Part shown: piece by piece, positions 1 to 8,787 of the stretch
How positions within the stretch are numbered: position 1 is the stretch's first letter
Layout of the letters: the number at the start of each line of letters is the position of its first letter
Source: Limimaricola litoreus
Lineage (GTDB): Bacteria > Pseudomonadota > Alphaproteobacteria > Rhodobacterales > Rhodobacteraceae
DNA: 47,694 nucleotides
Assembly (NCBI RefSeq): GCF_024159025.1
Contig: NZ_JAMYXC010000030.1
Span: 1-47,694, forward strand
Reading direction: 5' to 3'
Made by a program: the position numbers and the translations under genes
The notes under the pieces: model-generated
Databases searched by the model: none
Told to the model about the DNA's origin: nothing
What the model saw: the letters and a program-made list of their open reading frames with translations, nothing else

Positions 1-1039
1 GCAGCGGCATGGTCGCGATGCGCCATAGCGCCGCCCCGGCGGCCAGCGCCGTTCCCGCCAGCGCCAGCCCGAGACCCGAGAGCCACCACGAGGGGCGCAG
101 CGTCAGCCCGCCCGCCACCTCGGCCCCGTAGAGCCCGCGCAGCGTCGCCGCCACGTCCGGCAGCAATTGCGAGGCCAAAAGCCAGCCCAGCCCCACGCCG
201 AGGCTGCCCGCGATCAGCGCCAGCGCCGCCATCTCCGCCAGCATCAGCCCCACCAGCCGGCCCAGCGGCACGCCCAGCGCCCGCATGGTGCGCAGCACCG
301 GGCGGCGCTGCTCGAAGGCGAGGCCCACCGCGCCATGCACGATGAAGATGCCGACGGCGAAGCACAAAAGGCCGAAGGCCGTGAGATTGAGGTGGAAGCT
401 GTCGGTCAGCCGCCCGACCTCCGATCCCGCCTGCGCCGGGCGCAAGGTGAGGCCGGGGGCGGCCGCCTCCAGCGCGGGGCGACCCTGTGGCTGCTCGGGG
501 TCCACCAGCAGCGCGTCGAGGCCCTCTTGGTCCAGCATCCGCAGCGCCACCGAGATGTCGGTGATGACCGAGTTGGGTGCGACATCGGAGGCCACCACCG
601 GCACGGCGTCGATCTCGGGCAGCCGCGCCAGCGCCTCGGCTTGACCGAAAACCTGCCCCGTGCCGCCCAGAAAGGCAGAGATATCGGCGCCTTCCGACAC
701 CGGCGCGATCCCGCCCGGGGCGGTCAGCGGATCGATCCCGATCAGCCGCAGCGGCCCGAGCCGCCCCTGCACCACCGGGCTGACCTGCCAGCCCGCCCGG
801 CGCAGCGCGACATAGTCGTCGCGCGAGATCGTCCCGCCCGCGGCGGCCTCGATCCGGGCAAAGCGCCCCTCGCCCAGCGTCGCGGCCGCGGCGTCGTAGC
901 TCGCGCGCGCCTCGGCGTTGATCGCCTGCACCCCCGACCACAGTCCCGTGGCCAGCGCCAAGCCCGCGATCAGCGTGAAAAGCTGCAGCGGCGCGCGGCG
1001 CCAATGCGACAGCAAGGCGAGCAACACGGTCCGGTTCAC
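1..1039 (-). CDS. ABC transporter permease, FtsX/YbbP-like (3' end beyond window)
   Basis: This is the membrane permease of an ABC system, and only its N-terminal ~346 codons are inside the window. I place the start at a GTG (1039-1037) that overlaps the TGA of the upstream ATP-binding gene as GTGA, so the pair is translationally coupled. The first residues ([20 protein letters not shown]) lead into a hydrophobic segment and then 'GLWSGVQAINAEARASY', which is typical of the large periplasmic-domain permeases of the YbbP/MacB/FtsX superfamily. In YbbAP-type systems the permease has two FtsX domains and over 800 residues, which fits the frame running off the edge. The family acts in the inner membrane by mechanotransmission rather than by classical import. 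Substrate is unknown. Confidence 0.8.
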   Translation of the reverse strand, partial: MNRTVLLALLSHWRRAPLQLFTLIAGLALATGLWSGVQAINAEARASYDAAAATLGEGRFARIEAAAGGTISRDDYVALRRAGWQVSPVVQGRLGPLRLIGIDPLTAPGGIAPVSEGADISAFLGGTGQVFGQAEALARLPEIDAVPVVASDVAPNSVITDISVALRMLDQEGLDALLVDPEQPQGRPALEAAAPGLTLRPAQAGSEVGRLTDSFHLNLTAFGLLCFAVGIFIVHGAVGLAFEQRRPVLRTMRALGVPLGRLVGLMLAEMAALALIAGSLGVGLGWLLASQLLPDVAATLRGLYGAEVAGGLTLRPSWWLSGLGLALAGTALAAGAALWRIATMPL

Positions 1040-1692
1040 GCGATGCGCCCCGCCCGTAGATGCAGCCGCCGCCCCATCCGCGCCGCGTGATGGGCCGAAT
1101 GGGTGACCATCAGCAGCGCCGCGCCCGTCTCGGCGACAAGCTCGAGCATCGCGCCCAGCACCGCCTCGGCGGTGGCTTCGTCGAGATTGCCGGTCGGCTC
1201 GTCGGCAAGCACGAGGCGCGGCCGCGCGGCAAGGGCGCGGGCGATGGCGGTGCGCTGTTGCTGGCCGCCCGAAAGCTGCTCGGGATATTTCGACAGATGC
1301 GCGGCAAGCCCCAGCCGCTCGGCCAGCTCCTGCGCCAGGCCGGCGTCGTGCCGCCCGGCGAGCCGCGCCTGAAAGGCGATGTTGGCGGCGATGTCGAGCG
1401 AGGGGATCAGGTTGAATTGCTGGAACACCACCCCCACCGTGCCGCGCCGGAGCGCCGCCCGGCCCCGGTCGTCGAGCGCGGTGACCTCCTCGCCCGCGAC
1501 CTCGATCCGTCCCGAATCGGGCCGATCGAGCCCGCCGATGAGATGCAGCAGCGTCGATTTGCCCGAACCGCTCTCGCCCGTCAGCGCGAGGCTTTCGCCC
1601 GCGCCGAGCCCAAGGTCGACGCCGCGCAACACCGGCACAGGCCCTTCGGCGCCGGTGAAGCTTTTCTTGATGTCGCGCAGTTCGAGCAGCAT
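1036..1692 (-). CDS. ABC transporter ATP-binding protein, YbbA/LolD-like
   Basis: A 218-residue ATPase subunit of normal length for the LolD/MacB/YbbA group. Visible motifs are Walker [10 protein letters not shown] (39-47), a Q-loop in [13 protein letters not shown] (~88-100), the signature LSGGQ (140-144) and Walker B LVLADEP (160-166). A switch-region histidine follows in VTHSAHHA. It would drive the adjacent permease, with which it overlaps by four bases (GTGA). A perfect 12-bp palindrome lies directly upstream of its ATG. Lipoprotein release (LolD) is less likely, because the partner permease starts like YbbP rather than LolC/E. The family assignment is firm; the substrate is not determinable from sequence. 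Confidence 0.92.
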   Translation of the reverse strand: MLLELRDIKKSFTGAEGPVPVLRGVDLGLGAGESLALTGESGSGKSTLLHLIGGLDRPDSGRIEVAGEEVTALDDRGRAALRRGTVGVVFQQFNLIPSLDIAANIAFQARLAGRHDAGLAQELAERLGLAAHLSKYPEQLSGGQQQRTAIARALAARPRLVLADEPTGNLDEATAEAVLGAMLELVAETGAALLMVTHSAHHAARMGRRLHLRAGRIA

Positions 1693-1696
1693 GTAA

Positions 1697-1708
1697 GCCT
1701 AGCTAGGC
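1697..1708. promoter_or_regulatory. Perfect 12-bp palindrome GCCTAGCTAGGC upstream of the ABC ATPase
   Basis: GCCTAGCTAGGC is fully self-complementary and contains two CTAG tetranucleotides, which are rare in many bacterial genomes. It begins four bases upstream of the ATPase start codon on the minus strand, so a bound protein would block transcription or ribosome access. It could equally be a chance palindrome. No cognate regulator is encoded nearby. Confidence 0.3.
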
Positions 1709-1846
1709 CGATCCGGGCGGCGGGAAACAGCGATGATGCCGCAGGGGCCACCTTCCCCTCGACAGCTCCGGACGGATCGCTTTTGATGCGAAGACCCCCT
1801 GCCGGGGCCCGCATGCATGCCCCGACAAGGGACCGAAACGACGAGG

Positions 1847-2431
1847 ATGCAGACCGAATTGACCCCGGATCGAAGCTTGCGACAGCGCCTGCGCGCGGAT
1901 CTCGCCCCCTCACACGAACGGCTCGACCGGTTCTTTTCGGATCTCGACCTGGCGACGCGGCCCGGGCTGACCCTGTTCTTGCGGGCGCACCGCGCCGCCT
2001 TCGCGGCGATCCGTCCCGCGCCGGGCGGGCGCACGGGCCGGCCCCTGCTCGACCGGATGATCGCGGCGATCGACACGGATCTCGCCCGGTTGGAGGCCCC
2101 GGCCCCGCCGCGGCTGGCGCCATTGGTGCTGCACCGCCATAACGCGCAGGACTACGTGCTGCTCGGCTCGCGGCTCGGCAGCCAGCTGTTGCGCCGCAGG
2201 TGGCAGGCCGCGACCGACCCTGGCCTGCTGGCGGCAGGGGCCTATCTGTCGCTGCCACCGCTCACCGATCAGTGGCGCGGCTTTTGCGACGAGGCCGGGG
2301 CGCGCGGGGCCGATGGTACGGATGCGGACGCCGATCTGGCCGAGGCCGAACGGCTGTTTGAACTCTTTTTGTCGGCGGGCCATGCTGCCCGGCGCAGCAT
2401 CTCTGCCCCCAAAAACGAACGGATAGCCTGA
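1847..2431 (+). CDS. bphO: Biliverdin-producing heme oxygenase (BphO/HemO type)
   Basis: It oxidises heme to biliverdin IX-alpha, CO and iron in the cytoplasm. It supplies the chromophore for the phytochrome encoded directly downstream, whose ATG comes immediately after this gene's TGA. The frame is open from 1817, but the ATG at 1847 (MQTELTPDRS) gives a protein of 194 residues, matching bacterial HemO/BphO. The candidate proximal heme ligand is His23 in 'LAPSHERLD'. A helical core follows, including 'LGSRLGSQLL', which resembles the distal-helix glycine region. The bphO-bphP pairing is the strongest functional evidence. Sequence divergence from HmuO-type enzymes is high, so the call rests on the N-terminal motif, size and context together. 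Confidence 0.82.
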   Translation: MQTELTPDRSLRQRLRADLAPSHERLDRFFSDLDLATRPGLTLFLRAHRAAFAAIRPAPGGRTGRPLLDRMIAAIDTDLARLEAPAPPRLAPLVLHRHNAQDYVLLGSRLGSQLLRRRWQAATDPGLLAAGAYLSLPPLTDQWRGFCDEAGARGADGTDADADLAEAERLFELFLSAGHAARRSISAPKNERIA

Positions 2432-5011
2432 ATGCCCGAACCCGCGACCGCCACCGTCGAACCGGTGGAACTCAGCAATTGCGATCGCGAGCAGATCCAG
2501 TTTCTCGGCCATGTGCAGCCCTATGGCTGCCTGATCGCCGTGGGCGAGGATTGGACCGTCGGGCACGTCTCGGCCAATATCGGCGAGATGCTCGGGCTCG
2601 ATGTCGAGGGCACGATCGGCGCGCGCTTTCCCGAGCTGTTTCCGCGTGAGGTGGTGCATTACCTGCGCGGCCGGATCCAGATGCTGGGGCAGGACACCGG
2701 GGCGGCGCGGATCTACGGGCTCGACCTGTTCGAGGACGGGCGGCTGTTCGATCTTTCGGTGCACGTGTCGGGGCCGGGCTACCTGTTCGAGTTCGAGCCC
2801 AAGTCGAAGCGGGCGATGCATGACGAGATGTCGCTTGTGCAGCCGCTGCTGGCGCGGGTGCGCCGACGCCGCGAGATCCCCGCCATGGCGCGCGAGGCGG
2901 CGCGCGCCATGCGGGCGATGACCGGTTTCGACCGGGTCATGGTCTACCAGTTCCAGCACGACGACAGCGGCCGGGTGATCGCCGAGGCCGCCACGCCGGG
3001 CATGACGCCCTTTCTCGATCTGCGCTTTCCGGCGAGCGACATCCCCCGGCAGGCGCGCGAGCTCTATGTGCGCAACCCGATCCGGCTGATCATGGACGTG
3101 GACGCGGTGCCGCAGCCGATCGTGCCGCCGCAGACCCCGGAGGGCGCGCCGCTCGATCTGTCGCTCTCGGTGACGCGGGCGGTGTCGCCCATTCACCTCG
3201 AATACCTGCGCAACATGGGCGTGGCCGCCTCGATGTCGGTCTCGATCCTGTGCGAGGGGAAGCTATGGGGGCTGATCGCCTGTCACCACAACAGGCCGCA
3301 TTACATCGATTACGAAAAGCGTTCGGCGGTGGAGTTGTTCACACAGCTGTTCTCCTACGAGATCGCCGCCGTCGAGACCGAGGCCGAGCGCCGCCAGACC
3401 CTGCAGGCGCGCCAGCTGCATGCCGGTCTGGTCGAGCAGATGGCCGATCCTGTCGCCATCTCGCGCAATTTCGACACCATCGCCGATGCGATCGGCGAGG
3501 TGATCCCCTTCGACGGCATCGCCATCTGGATCGGCGACCGGTACCACGCACAGGGCTCGGCCCCCACCTATGAGGAGTTCATGGGGCTGCTGCGCCACCT
3601 GCACGGCGTGGCGGCGGGGCGGGTGCATGGCACGGACAGGCTGATCGACAGCTATGCCGAGGCCGACGGCTTCGTCGAGCGCGCCGCGGGGCTGCTGTCC
3701 TTGCCGATCAGCCGGGGCCCGCGCGATTACATCGTGCTGTTTCGCCGCGAACAGGTCGAGGAGGTGACCTGGGCGGGCGATCCGAACAAGCCCGCGCAGC
3801 CGGGGCCGAACGGGCTCAGGCTCACCCCGCGCAAGAGCTTTGCCGCCTGGACCGAGACGGTGCGCGGCCAGAGCGCGCCATGGACCGACAGCGAGATCGC
3901 AGCCGCCGAGACGATCCGCATCACGCTGCTCGAGGTGGTGCTCAAGATCGCCGATGATTCCATCGCCGAGCGCAAGCGGGCGCAGGAGCGTCAGGAGCTG
4001 CTGATCGCCGAGCTGAACCACCGGGTGCGCAACATCCTCAACCTCGTGCGCGGGTTGGTGTCGCAAAGCGGCTCCGACGTCACCTCGGTCGAGGATTACG
4101 GCCGCATCCTCGACGGGCGCATCGACGCGCTGGCGCGCGCGCATGACCAGCTGACCGGCGCGGAATGGCAGGCCGCCTCGCTGCGCGAGCTGATCGAGAC
4201 CGAAGCGACCGCCTTCGTCGCCACCGGGGCCGACCGCGTGCGCATCAGCGGCGCGGATGTGCTGTTGTCGCCCGAGGCCTTCTCGACCCTCGCGCTGGTG
4301 CTGCACGAGATGGTCACCAACGCCGCGAAATACGGCGCGCTCAAGCAGCCGCATGGGCGGGTGGAGGTCATGCTGTCGCGGCTCGAGGATGGCGCGCTCG
4401 GAATCGAATGGCGCGAGCGCGGCGGTGCGGCGGTGAAGGCGCCCAAGGGGCGCGGCTTCGGCACCACGGTGATCGAGCGCGCGATCCCCTTCGAGCTGGG
4501 CGGCGAGGCGGAGCTGCGCTTCGCACTGGCCGGGACGGAGGCCACGTTCAAGGTTCCTGCGCGCTTCGTGACGAGCGCGCCCGAGCGGCCCGCGCCCGCG
4601 CAGGGGGCCGCCGCACACCCCGTGCCAGAGGAGACGCCGATCCGGCTCTCCGGGCGGGCGCTGATCGTCGAGGACAACATGATCATCGCCATGGACGGCG
4701 CCGACATCCTGACCGAGCTGGGCTGCGACGACGTCGCCACCGCCAGCGGCGTGGGCGAAGCGCTGCGGCTGATCGAGGAGGGGGCCTTCGACATCGCCCT
4801 GCTCGACGTCAACCTCGGCCACGAAACCTCCGTCCCGGTGGCCGAGGCGCTGCAGGCGCGCAGCGTGCCGTTCCTTCTGGCGACGGGCTATGGCGAGACG
4901 GCCGGCATCACCGAGGCCTATCCGGGCGCGGTCATCCTGAAGAAGCCCTTCACCAAGCGCACGGTGCAATCGAGCTTCGCGGCGCTGCTGCGCGACCTGC
5001 CGGCGCGCTGA
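2432..5011 (+). CDS. bphP: Bacteriophytochrome with HWE histidine kinase and fused receiver domain
   Basis: A red/far-red photoreceptor kinase of 859 residues. The order is PAS (~20-125), GAF (~140-310), PHY (~325-505), HWE-type kinase (~520-715) and C-terminal receiver (~740-857). Cys17 in 'SNCDREQ' is the expected biliverdin thioether site. PASDIP (200-205) holds the conserved Asp203, and His255 in 'SPIHLEYLRNMGV' is the second chromophore-pocket landmark. PRKSF (466-470) is the PHY tongue motif. In the kinase, His530 ('ELNHRVRN') is the phospho-acceptor. His625 and Asn630 in the N-box and Trp660-x-Glu662 define the HWE family. The receiver acceptor is Asp792 with Lys838-Pro839. The layout matches Agrobacterium Agp2/AtBphP2, a bathy phytochrome; a bathy ground state here is inference. 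No separate response regulator is adjacent. Confidence 0.95.
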   Translation: MPEPATATVEPVELSNCDREQIQFLGHVQPYGCLIAVGEDWTVGHVSANIGEMLGLDVEGTIGARFPELFPREVVHYLRGRIQMLGQDTGAARIYGLDLFEDGRLFDLSVHVSGPGYLFEFEPKSKRAMHDEMSLVQPLLARVRRRREIPAMAREAARAMRAMTGFDRVMVYQFQHDDSGRVIAEAATPGMTPFLDLRFPASDIPRQARELYVRNPIRLIMDVDAVPQPIVPPQTPEGAPLDLSLSVTRAVSPIHLEYLRNMGVAASMSVSILCEGKLWGLIACHHNRPHYIDYEKRSAVELFTQLFSYEIAAVETEAERRQTLQARQLHAGLVEQMADPVAISRNFDTIADAIGEVIPFDGIAIWIGDRYHAQGSAPTYEEFMGLLRHLHGVAAGRVHGTDRLIDSYAEADGFVERAAGLLSLPISRGPRDYIVLFRREQVEEVTWAGDPNKPAQPGPNGLRLTPRKSFAAWTETVRGQSAPWTDSEIAAAETIRITLLEVVLKIADDSIAERKRAQERQELLIAELNHRVRNILNLVRGLVSQSGSDVTSVEDYGRILDGRIDALARAHDQLTGAEWQAASLRELIETEATAFVATGADRVRISGADVLLSPEAFSTLALVLHEMVTNAAKYGALKQPHGRVEVMLSRLEDGALGIEWRERGGAAVKAPKGRGFGTTVIERAIPFELGGEAELRFALAGTEATFKVPARFVTSAPERPAPAQGAAAHPVPEETPIRLSGRALIVEDNMIIAMDGADILTELGCDDVATASGVGEALRLIEEGAFDIALLDVNLGHETSVPVAEALQARSVPFLLATGYGETAGITEAYPGAVILKKPFTKRTVQSSFAALLRDLPAR

Positions 5012-5093
5012 TCGCGGCACATGGCGAACCGGTCTGGACCTCGCGGCAGCGCCGGGGCAGTCTGCCGCCGGTATCACCTGAGGGAGACGAGGC

Positions 5094-5405
5094 ATGATCG
5101 GATCGAAGGCGCGCGGCATTGCCGGGCTTGCGGCATTGGCGGTGCTGGCAGCCTGCGAAGGCGGGCTCGTGCCCCCGCCGGCGGATCAGACGGTGCCGAT
5201 GGGCTTTTCCGAGTGTCTCTCGCGGATCGACGAGACCGCCGCGCGGATCGGCCAGACGCCGGCGGTGCTGGCCGAAACCTCCGACAGCCGCATCGTGCGC
5301 TTTCGCGACGAGGGCGATTTCGTCACCGTCTCCTGCGACGCCACCGCCGCGCGGATGGTGGTGCAGACGCGCCCCGCCCCGGTCGAGACCGCCCCGGCCT
5401 TCTGA
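5094..5405 (+). CDS. Small lipoprotein of unknown function
   Basis: A 103-residue protein beginning with a basic n-region (MIGSKAR), a hydrophobic stretch and the lipobox LAAC (Cys21), so it should be lipidated and exported. The mature part is about 80 residues and contains 'GFSECLSRIDETAARIG' and 'FVTVSCDATAARMVV', each with a single Cys that could form one disulfide. A GAGGGAGACGAGG purine run precedes the ATG. It lies between bphP and idi on the same strand, with gaps of 82 and 41 bases. I do not recognise a named family. Confidence 0.75.
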   Translation: MIGSKARGIAGLAALAVLAACEGGLVPPPADQTVPMGFSECLSRIDETAARIGQTPAVLAETSDSRIVRFRDEGDFVTVSCDATAARMVVQTRPAPVETAPAF

Positions 5406-5446
5406 GCGGCCCCTTCTGATCGACCCCGCCCGAGAGGAGACCCCGG

Positions 5447-5971
5447 ATGGCCGACCCGCGCGACGAGATCGAGATCCCGGCCTGGGAGGGGGACCGGCTG
5501 GTGCCGGTCGACAAGATCGAGGTGCATCGGCGCGGGCTGCGGCATCCGGCGATCAGCGTCTTCGTGAACTGGAATGGGCACACGCTGCTCCAGCAGCGCG
5601 CGGCGGGCAAGTATCACACGCCGGGGCTATGGACCAACAGCTGTTGCACCCATCCGCGCTGGGGCGAGGCCGCGCAGGACTGCGCGAGCCGCAGGCTGGG
5701 CGAGGAGCTGGGGCTGCGGGGGCTGCCGCTGCGGCCCTTGGGGCAGATCGAATACCGCGCCCCGGTCGGGGTCGAGCTGATCGAGCACGAGGTGGTCGAG
5801 GTCTTCGTGGCCGAGCTCGAGGATGAACCCCGCCCCGCCCCCGACCCGGCGGAGGTCCAGCGCACCGACTGGATGACCTTCGCGGCGCTGCGCGCCGATG
5901 TCGCGGCGCGGCCCGAACGCTACACGCCCTGGCTTGCGATCTATCTCGCCGAGCACCGCCTGGCGCTGTGA
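5447..5971 (+). CDS. idi: Isopentenyl-diphosphate delta-isomerase, type I
   Basis: It interconverts isopentenyl and dimethylallyl diphosphate for isoprenoids (quinones, carotenoids, and bacteriochlorophyll phytyl chains where present). The 174-residue length is normal for the bacterial Nudix-fold type I enzyme. Catalytic Cys is in 'LWTNSCCTHPRWGE' (61-74), the counterpart of the E. coli NSVCGHP motif, with metal ligands His58 and His69. The catalytic Glu is in 'LIEHEVVEVF' (~111-120). The start is supported by CGAGAGGAGACC upstream. It is the last plus-strand gene before the convergent cytochrome gene, only seven bases away. Its position after the phytochrome suggests, but does not show, a link to light-regulated pigment metabolism. 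Confidence 0.93.
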   Translation: MADPRDEIEIPAWEGDRLVPVDKIEVHRRGLRHPAISVFVNWNGHTLLQQRAAGKYHTPGLWTNSCCTHPRWGEAAQDCASRRLGEELGLRGLPLRPLGQIEYRAPVGVELIEHEVVEVFVAELEDEPRPAPDPAEVQRTDWMTFAALRADVAARPERYTPWLAIYLAEHRLAL

Positions 5972-5978
5972 TCGCGGC

Positions 5979-6434
5979 TCAATTGCCCGTTTCGGCCTGC
6001 TGCCGGGGGGCGAGCGTTTCGAGATAGGCGTAAATGTCGGCGGCGGCCTGCGGATCACGGACCCTGAAGGCCATCTTGCCGCGCGCGCGGCGGTCGTCGA
6101 GCACCCCGCGCAGCCAAGCGGTCGGATCCTGCACATAGGCGATGAAGCGCTCTTCGTTCCAGGTGACGCCCCGCTCGCGCATCCGGTCCATCGCATCGCC
6201 GTAGCGGAAATCCTCGACCGATCCGATCACCCGGCCGTCGATGCCATGCAGATTGGGACCGGTGCGCGCGTTGCGCCCGGCCAGCACCTTGCCATCCGGG
6301 GCCCGGACCACGTGGCAGGAGACGCATTGCCGGCCGAACTGCCGTTCGCCCTCGACTGCGTCCTGCGCCTGCGCCGGGATCGACCAGAGCCCGAGCCCCG
6401 CCACCACCGCCATGCTTCGCGCCAGCCAATTCAT
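5979..6434 (-). CDS. Periplasmic mono-heme c-type cytochrome (class I)
   Basis: A soluble electron carrier of 151 residues. I choose the ATG at 6434 over an in-frame one 24 codons upstream, because it follows an AGGGAGA ribosome site and yields a clean Sec signal peptide (MNWLARSMAVVAGLGLWSIPAQAQ). The heme-attachment motif is CVSCH (37-41), and the axial methionine is most likely in 'GKMAFRV'. The mature protein (~127 residues) carries 'RTGPNLHGIDGRVIG', the Gly-Pro-Asn-Leu loop of cytochrome c2-type class I cytochromes. It lies just downstream of the molybdenum hydroxylase operon on the same strand (139 bases away), so it might accept electrons from that enzyme; this is inference only. Confidence 0.88.
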   Translation of the reverse strand: MNWLARSMAVVAGLGLWSIPAQAQDAVEGERQFGRQCVSCHVVRAPDGKVLAGRNARTGPNLHGIDGRVIGSVEDFRYGDAMDRMRERGVTWNEERFIAYVQDPTAWLRGVLDDRRARGKMAFRVRDPQAAADIYAYLETLAPRQQAETGN

Positions 6435-6573
6435 CGAGATCTCCCTGAACCCGTAAGCGACCGATGCTCCGATCATCCTAGCAGATATATGCTCCGGGTG
6501 GGGCATCCAATCCCCCGCCCCGACACGTCATCGTGTCGAAACGGGGCGATTTCGAGCTTGCCGACCCAGGGTT

Positions 6574-8787
6574 TCAGCCCTGGGCGATCAGCCCCTCCAT
6601 CACCTGGTCGAGCGTCGCGGGCAGGCGGCGCACCCGCACGCCGCAGGCGTTCTCGATCGCGTTGACGACAGCCGCGCCCGAGCCGCAGATCGACAGCTCG
6701 CCGATGCCCTTGGCCTGAAGCGGGTTGGCCCAGTCGTCGCGCTCCTCGATGAAATGCACCCCGAGCTGCGGCACGTCGAGGTTCACCGGAAGGTGGTATT
6801 CGGCGAGATCGCGGTTGACCATGTGCCCGTCGCGCGGATCGTGCTCCAGCGCCTCGGTCAGCGCCAGGCCGATCCCCCAGATCATGCCGCCGTGGCACTG
6901 CGAGCGCGCGGTCTTGAGGTTGAGGATGCGCCCGGCGGCAAAGGTGCCCTCCATACGGCGCACCCGCGTCTCGCCGGTCACGTCGTTCACCGCCACCTCG
7001 GCAAATACCGCGCCCCATGTCGCCTGGCGCACCTCCTGGCCGGCCTTGCCGGGCTTGAGATGGCCCAGCGCGCGCCACTCCTCGTCGCCCAGAACCTCGG
7101 TCAGCGGCGTCTGCCGGTTGTCATGGGTCGCCACGCCGTCCTTGAGGGTCAGCTCGGTTTCCTTGACGCCGATCTTCGCCGCCAGCCGCTCGCGCAGCTC
7201 CATGCAGGCGAGATAGACCGCCGTCGAGGTCGAGGCCGCGCCGAAGCTGCCCCCCGAGCCCGAGGCAGGCGGCAGGTCGGTATCGCCCAGGACCGTCTCG
7301 ACCTGCGCGGGCGCGAAGCCCAATAGCTCCGCCGCCACCTGCGTCAGGATCGCGTAGGAGCCGGTGCCGATGTCGGTCATGTCGCATTCGACCCGCGCGC
7401 CCTGCCCGGTGAGCACGACACGGGCATGTGCCTCGATCATCATATTGACGCGCACGGCCCCCGCCATGCCGGTGCCGATCCACCATTCCCCTTCGCGCCG
7501 CTGGCGCGGCTGGCTATGCTGCCAGCCAAAGCGCGCGGCCCCTTCGCGCAGCGTCGCCTCCATGGTCGAGGAGGAAAACGGCTTGCCGTTTTCGGGGTGC
7601 TTCTCCGGCACGTTCCTCAGCCGGAACTCCAGCGGGTCGATGCCCGCGGTCTTGGCCAGCTCATCCACCGCGATCTCGAAGGCGGTGACGCCCACCGCCT
7701 CGCCCGGCGCGCGCACCGATCCGGTGGCGGAGCGGCGGATGCGGGCGATGTTATGGCCCACCACCCGGTTGGGGGCGGCGTATTGGAAATGCGTGCCCTG
7801 CGCGACGGGCTCGGAAAACACCTCATCGGGCAGCTGGCTCACGAGGTTCTCGTGCCCGATTCCGGTCAGCTTGCCATCCGCGTCGCAGGACAGGCGAATG
7901 CGCTGTTTCGTCTCCGAGCGGCGGGTCACGGTCTCGAACACCTGCCGGCGGTGCAGCACCACCCGCACGGGCCGCCCAAGCACCTGCGCGCTCAGCGCCG
8001 CGGCCACCGCCTCGGGCGCAAGGCCGAGCTTGGAGCCGAAGCCGCCGCCGACATAGGGCGACAGGATGCGCACTTTATCGGGTGCGACGCCCAGCACGTC
8101 GGCCAGCTCGTTCTTGTTGAAGCGCAGGAGCTGGTAGGAGCCGCGCAGCGTCACCCGCCCCTCATCGTCCCATTGGGCGACCGAGGCATGCGGCTCCATC
8201 GCGGCGCTCGACATGGACGGCGTGCGGTAATCGTGATCGACCGAAAAAGCCGCCTCGGCCATGGCGCCGTCGAGATCGCCTTGCGAAACCTGCTTCTTTT
8301 CCGGCGTGTCGACCTCGACGCCTTCGGCCTCCGCGTCGAAGACATGGGTGCCGTCGGGCTCGATCGTCACCATCATCGCCTGTGCGGCGTGGCGCGCCTG
8401 CTCGAAGGTCTCGGCCACGACGCAGGCGACGGGTTGGCCGACATACCAGGACTGTCCCTGCTTTTGCACCGGGGATTCTCCGGCCATGCCCTGCGCCGCG
8501 TTGCGGATCATCCGCTCGTCCTCGAGCACATGCAGCACGCCGGGCATCGCGCGGATGGCCTCCGCGTTGGAGCCGGTGATCCGCCCGATGGTGGCGGCGC
8601 GCACGAGGTAGCCATGGGCCATGCCCTCGGGGTGTGTCTCGGCGGCATAGGTGGCGCGGCCCGAAACCTTGAGCCGGCCTTCGGGGCGGTCCATGTCGGT
8701 GCCGAGCACGCCCTGGGCCATGCCGTCGAGGCGACGGTCGTGGTCGGGGGTGTCGTGTTTCAGCTGGCGCGTGGTTTCCAAACTCAT
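6574..8787 (-). CDS. Molybdenum hydroxylase, Moco-binding large subunit (PaoC/YagR-like)
   Basis: The catalytic subunit (737 residues) of a xanthine dehydrogenase/aldehyde oxidase family enzyme, binding the molybdopterin cofactor. Landmarks are 'GRATYAAE' near the N terminus, '[11 protein letters not shown]' (Moco contact), '[15 protein letters not shown]', '[11 protein letters not shown]' and the C-terminal '[18 protein letters not shown]', whose Glu is the general base. It overlaps the FAD subunit gene by ATGA at its start, making it the last gene of a three-gene operon (2Fe-2S, FAD, Moco). The closest described relatives are PaoABC-type aldehyde oxidoreductases. The aldehyde substrate is inference from family resemblance. 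Confidence 0.93.
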   Translation of the reverse strand: MSLETTRQLKHDTPDHDRRLDGMAQGVLGTDMDRPEGRLKVSGRATYAAETHPEGMAHGYLVRAATIGRITGSNAEAIRAMPGVLHVLEDERMIRNAAQGMAGESPVQKQGQSWYVGQPVACVVAETFEQARHAAQAMMVTIEPDGTHVFDAEAEGVEVDTPEKKQVSQGDLDGAMAEAAFSVDHDYRTPSMSSAAMEPHASVAQWDDEGRVTLRGSYQLLRFNKNELADVLGVAPDKVRILSPYVGGGFGSKLGLAPEAVAAALSAQVLGRPVRVVLHRRQVFETVTRRSETKQRIRLSCDADGKLTGIGHENLVSQLPDEVFSEPVAQGTHFQYAAPNRVVGHNIARIRRSATGSVRAPGEAVGVTAFEIAVDELAKTAGIDPLEFRLRNVPEKHPENGKPFSSSTMEATLREGAARFGWQHSQPRQRREGEWWIGTGMAGAVRVNMMIEAHARVVLTGQGARVECDMTDIGTGSYAILTQVAAELLGFAPAQVETVLGDTDLPPASGSGGSFGAASTSTAVYLACMELRERLAAKIGVKETELTLKDGVATHDNRQTPLTEVLGDEEWRALGHLKPGKAGQEVRQATWGAVFAEVAVNDVTGETRVRRMEGTFAAGRILNLKTARSQCHGGMIWGIGLALTEALEHDPRDGHMVNRDLAEYHLPVNLDVPQLGVHFIEERDDWANPLQAKGIGELSICGSGAAVVNAIENACGVRVRRLPATLDQVMEGLIAQG

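Noticed and set aside
1817-1846. Longer start for the heme oxygenase at 1817
   Set aside because: The first ten residues (MPRQGTETTR) are not family-like and no ribosome site is placed for it; the ATG at 1847 fits the family length better.
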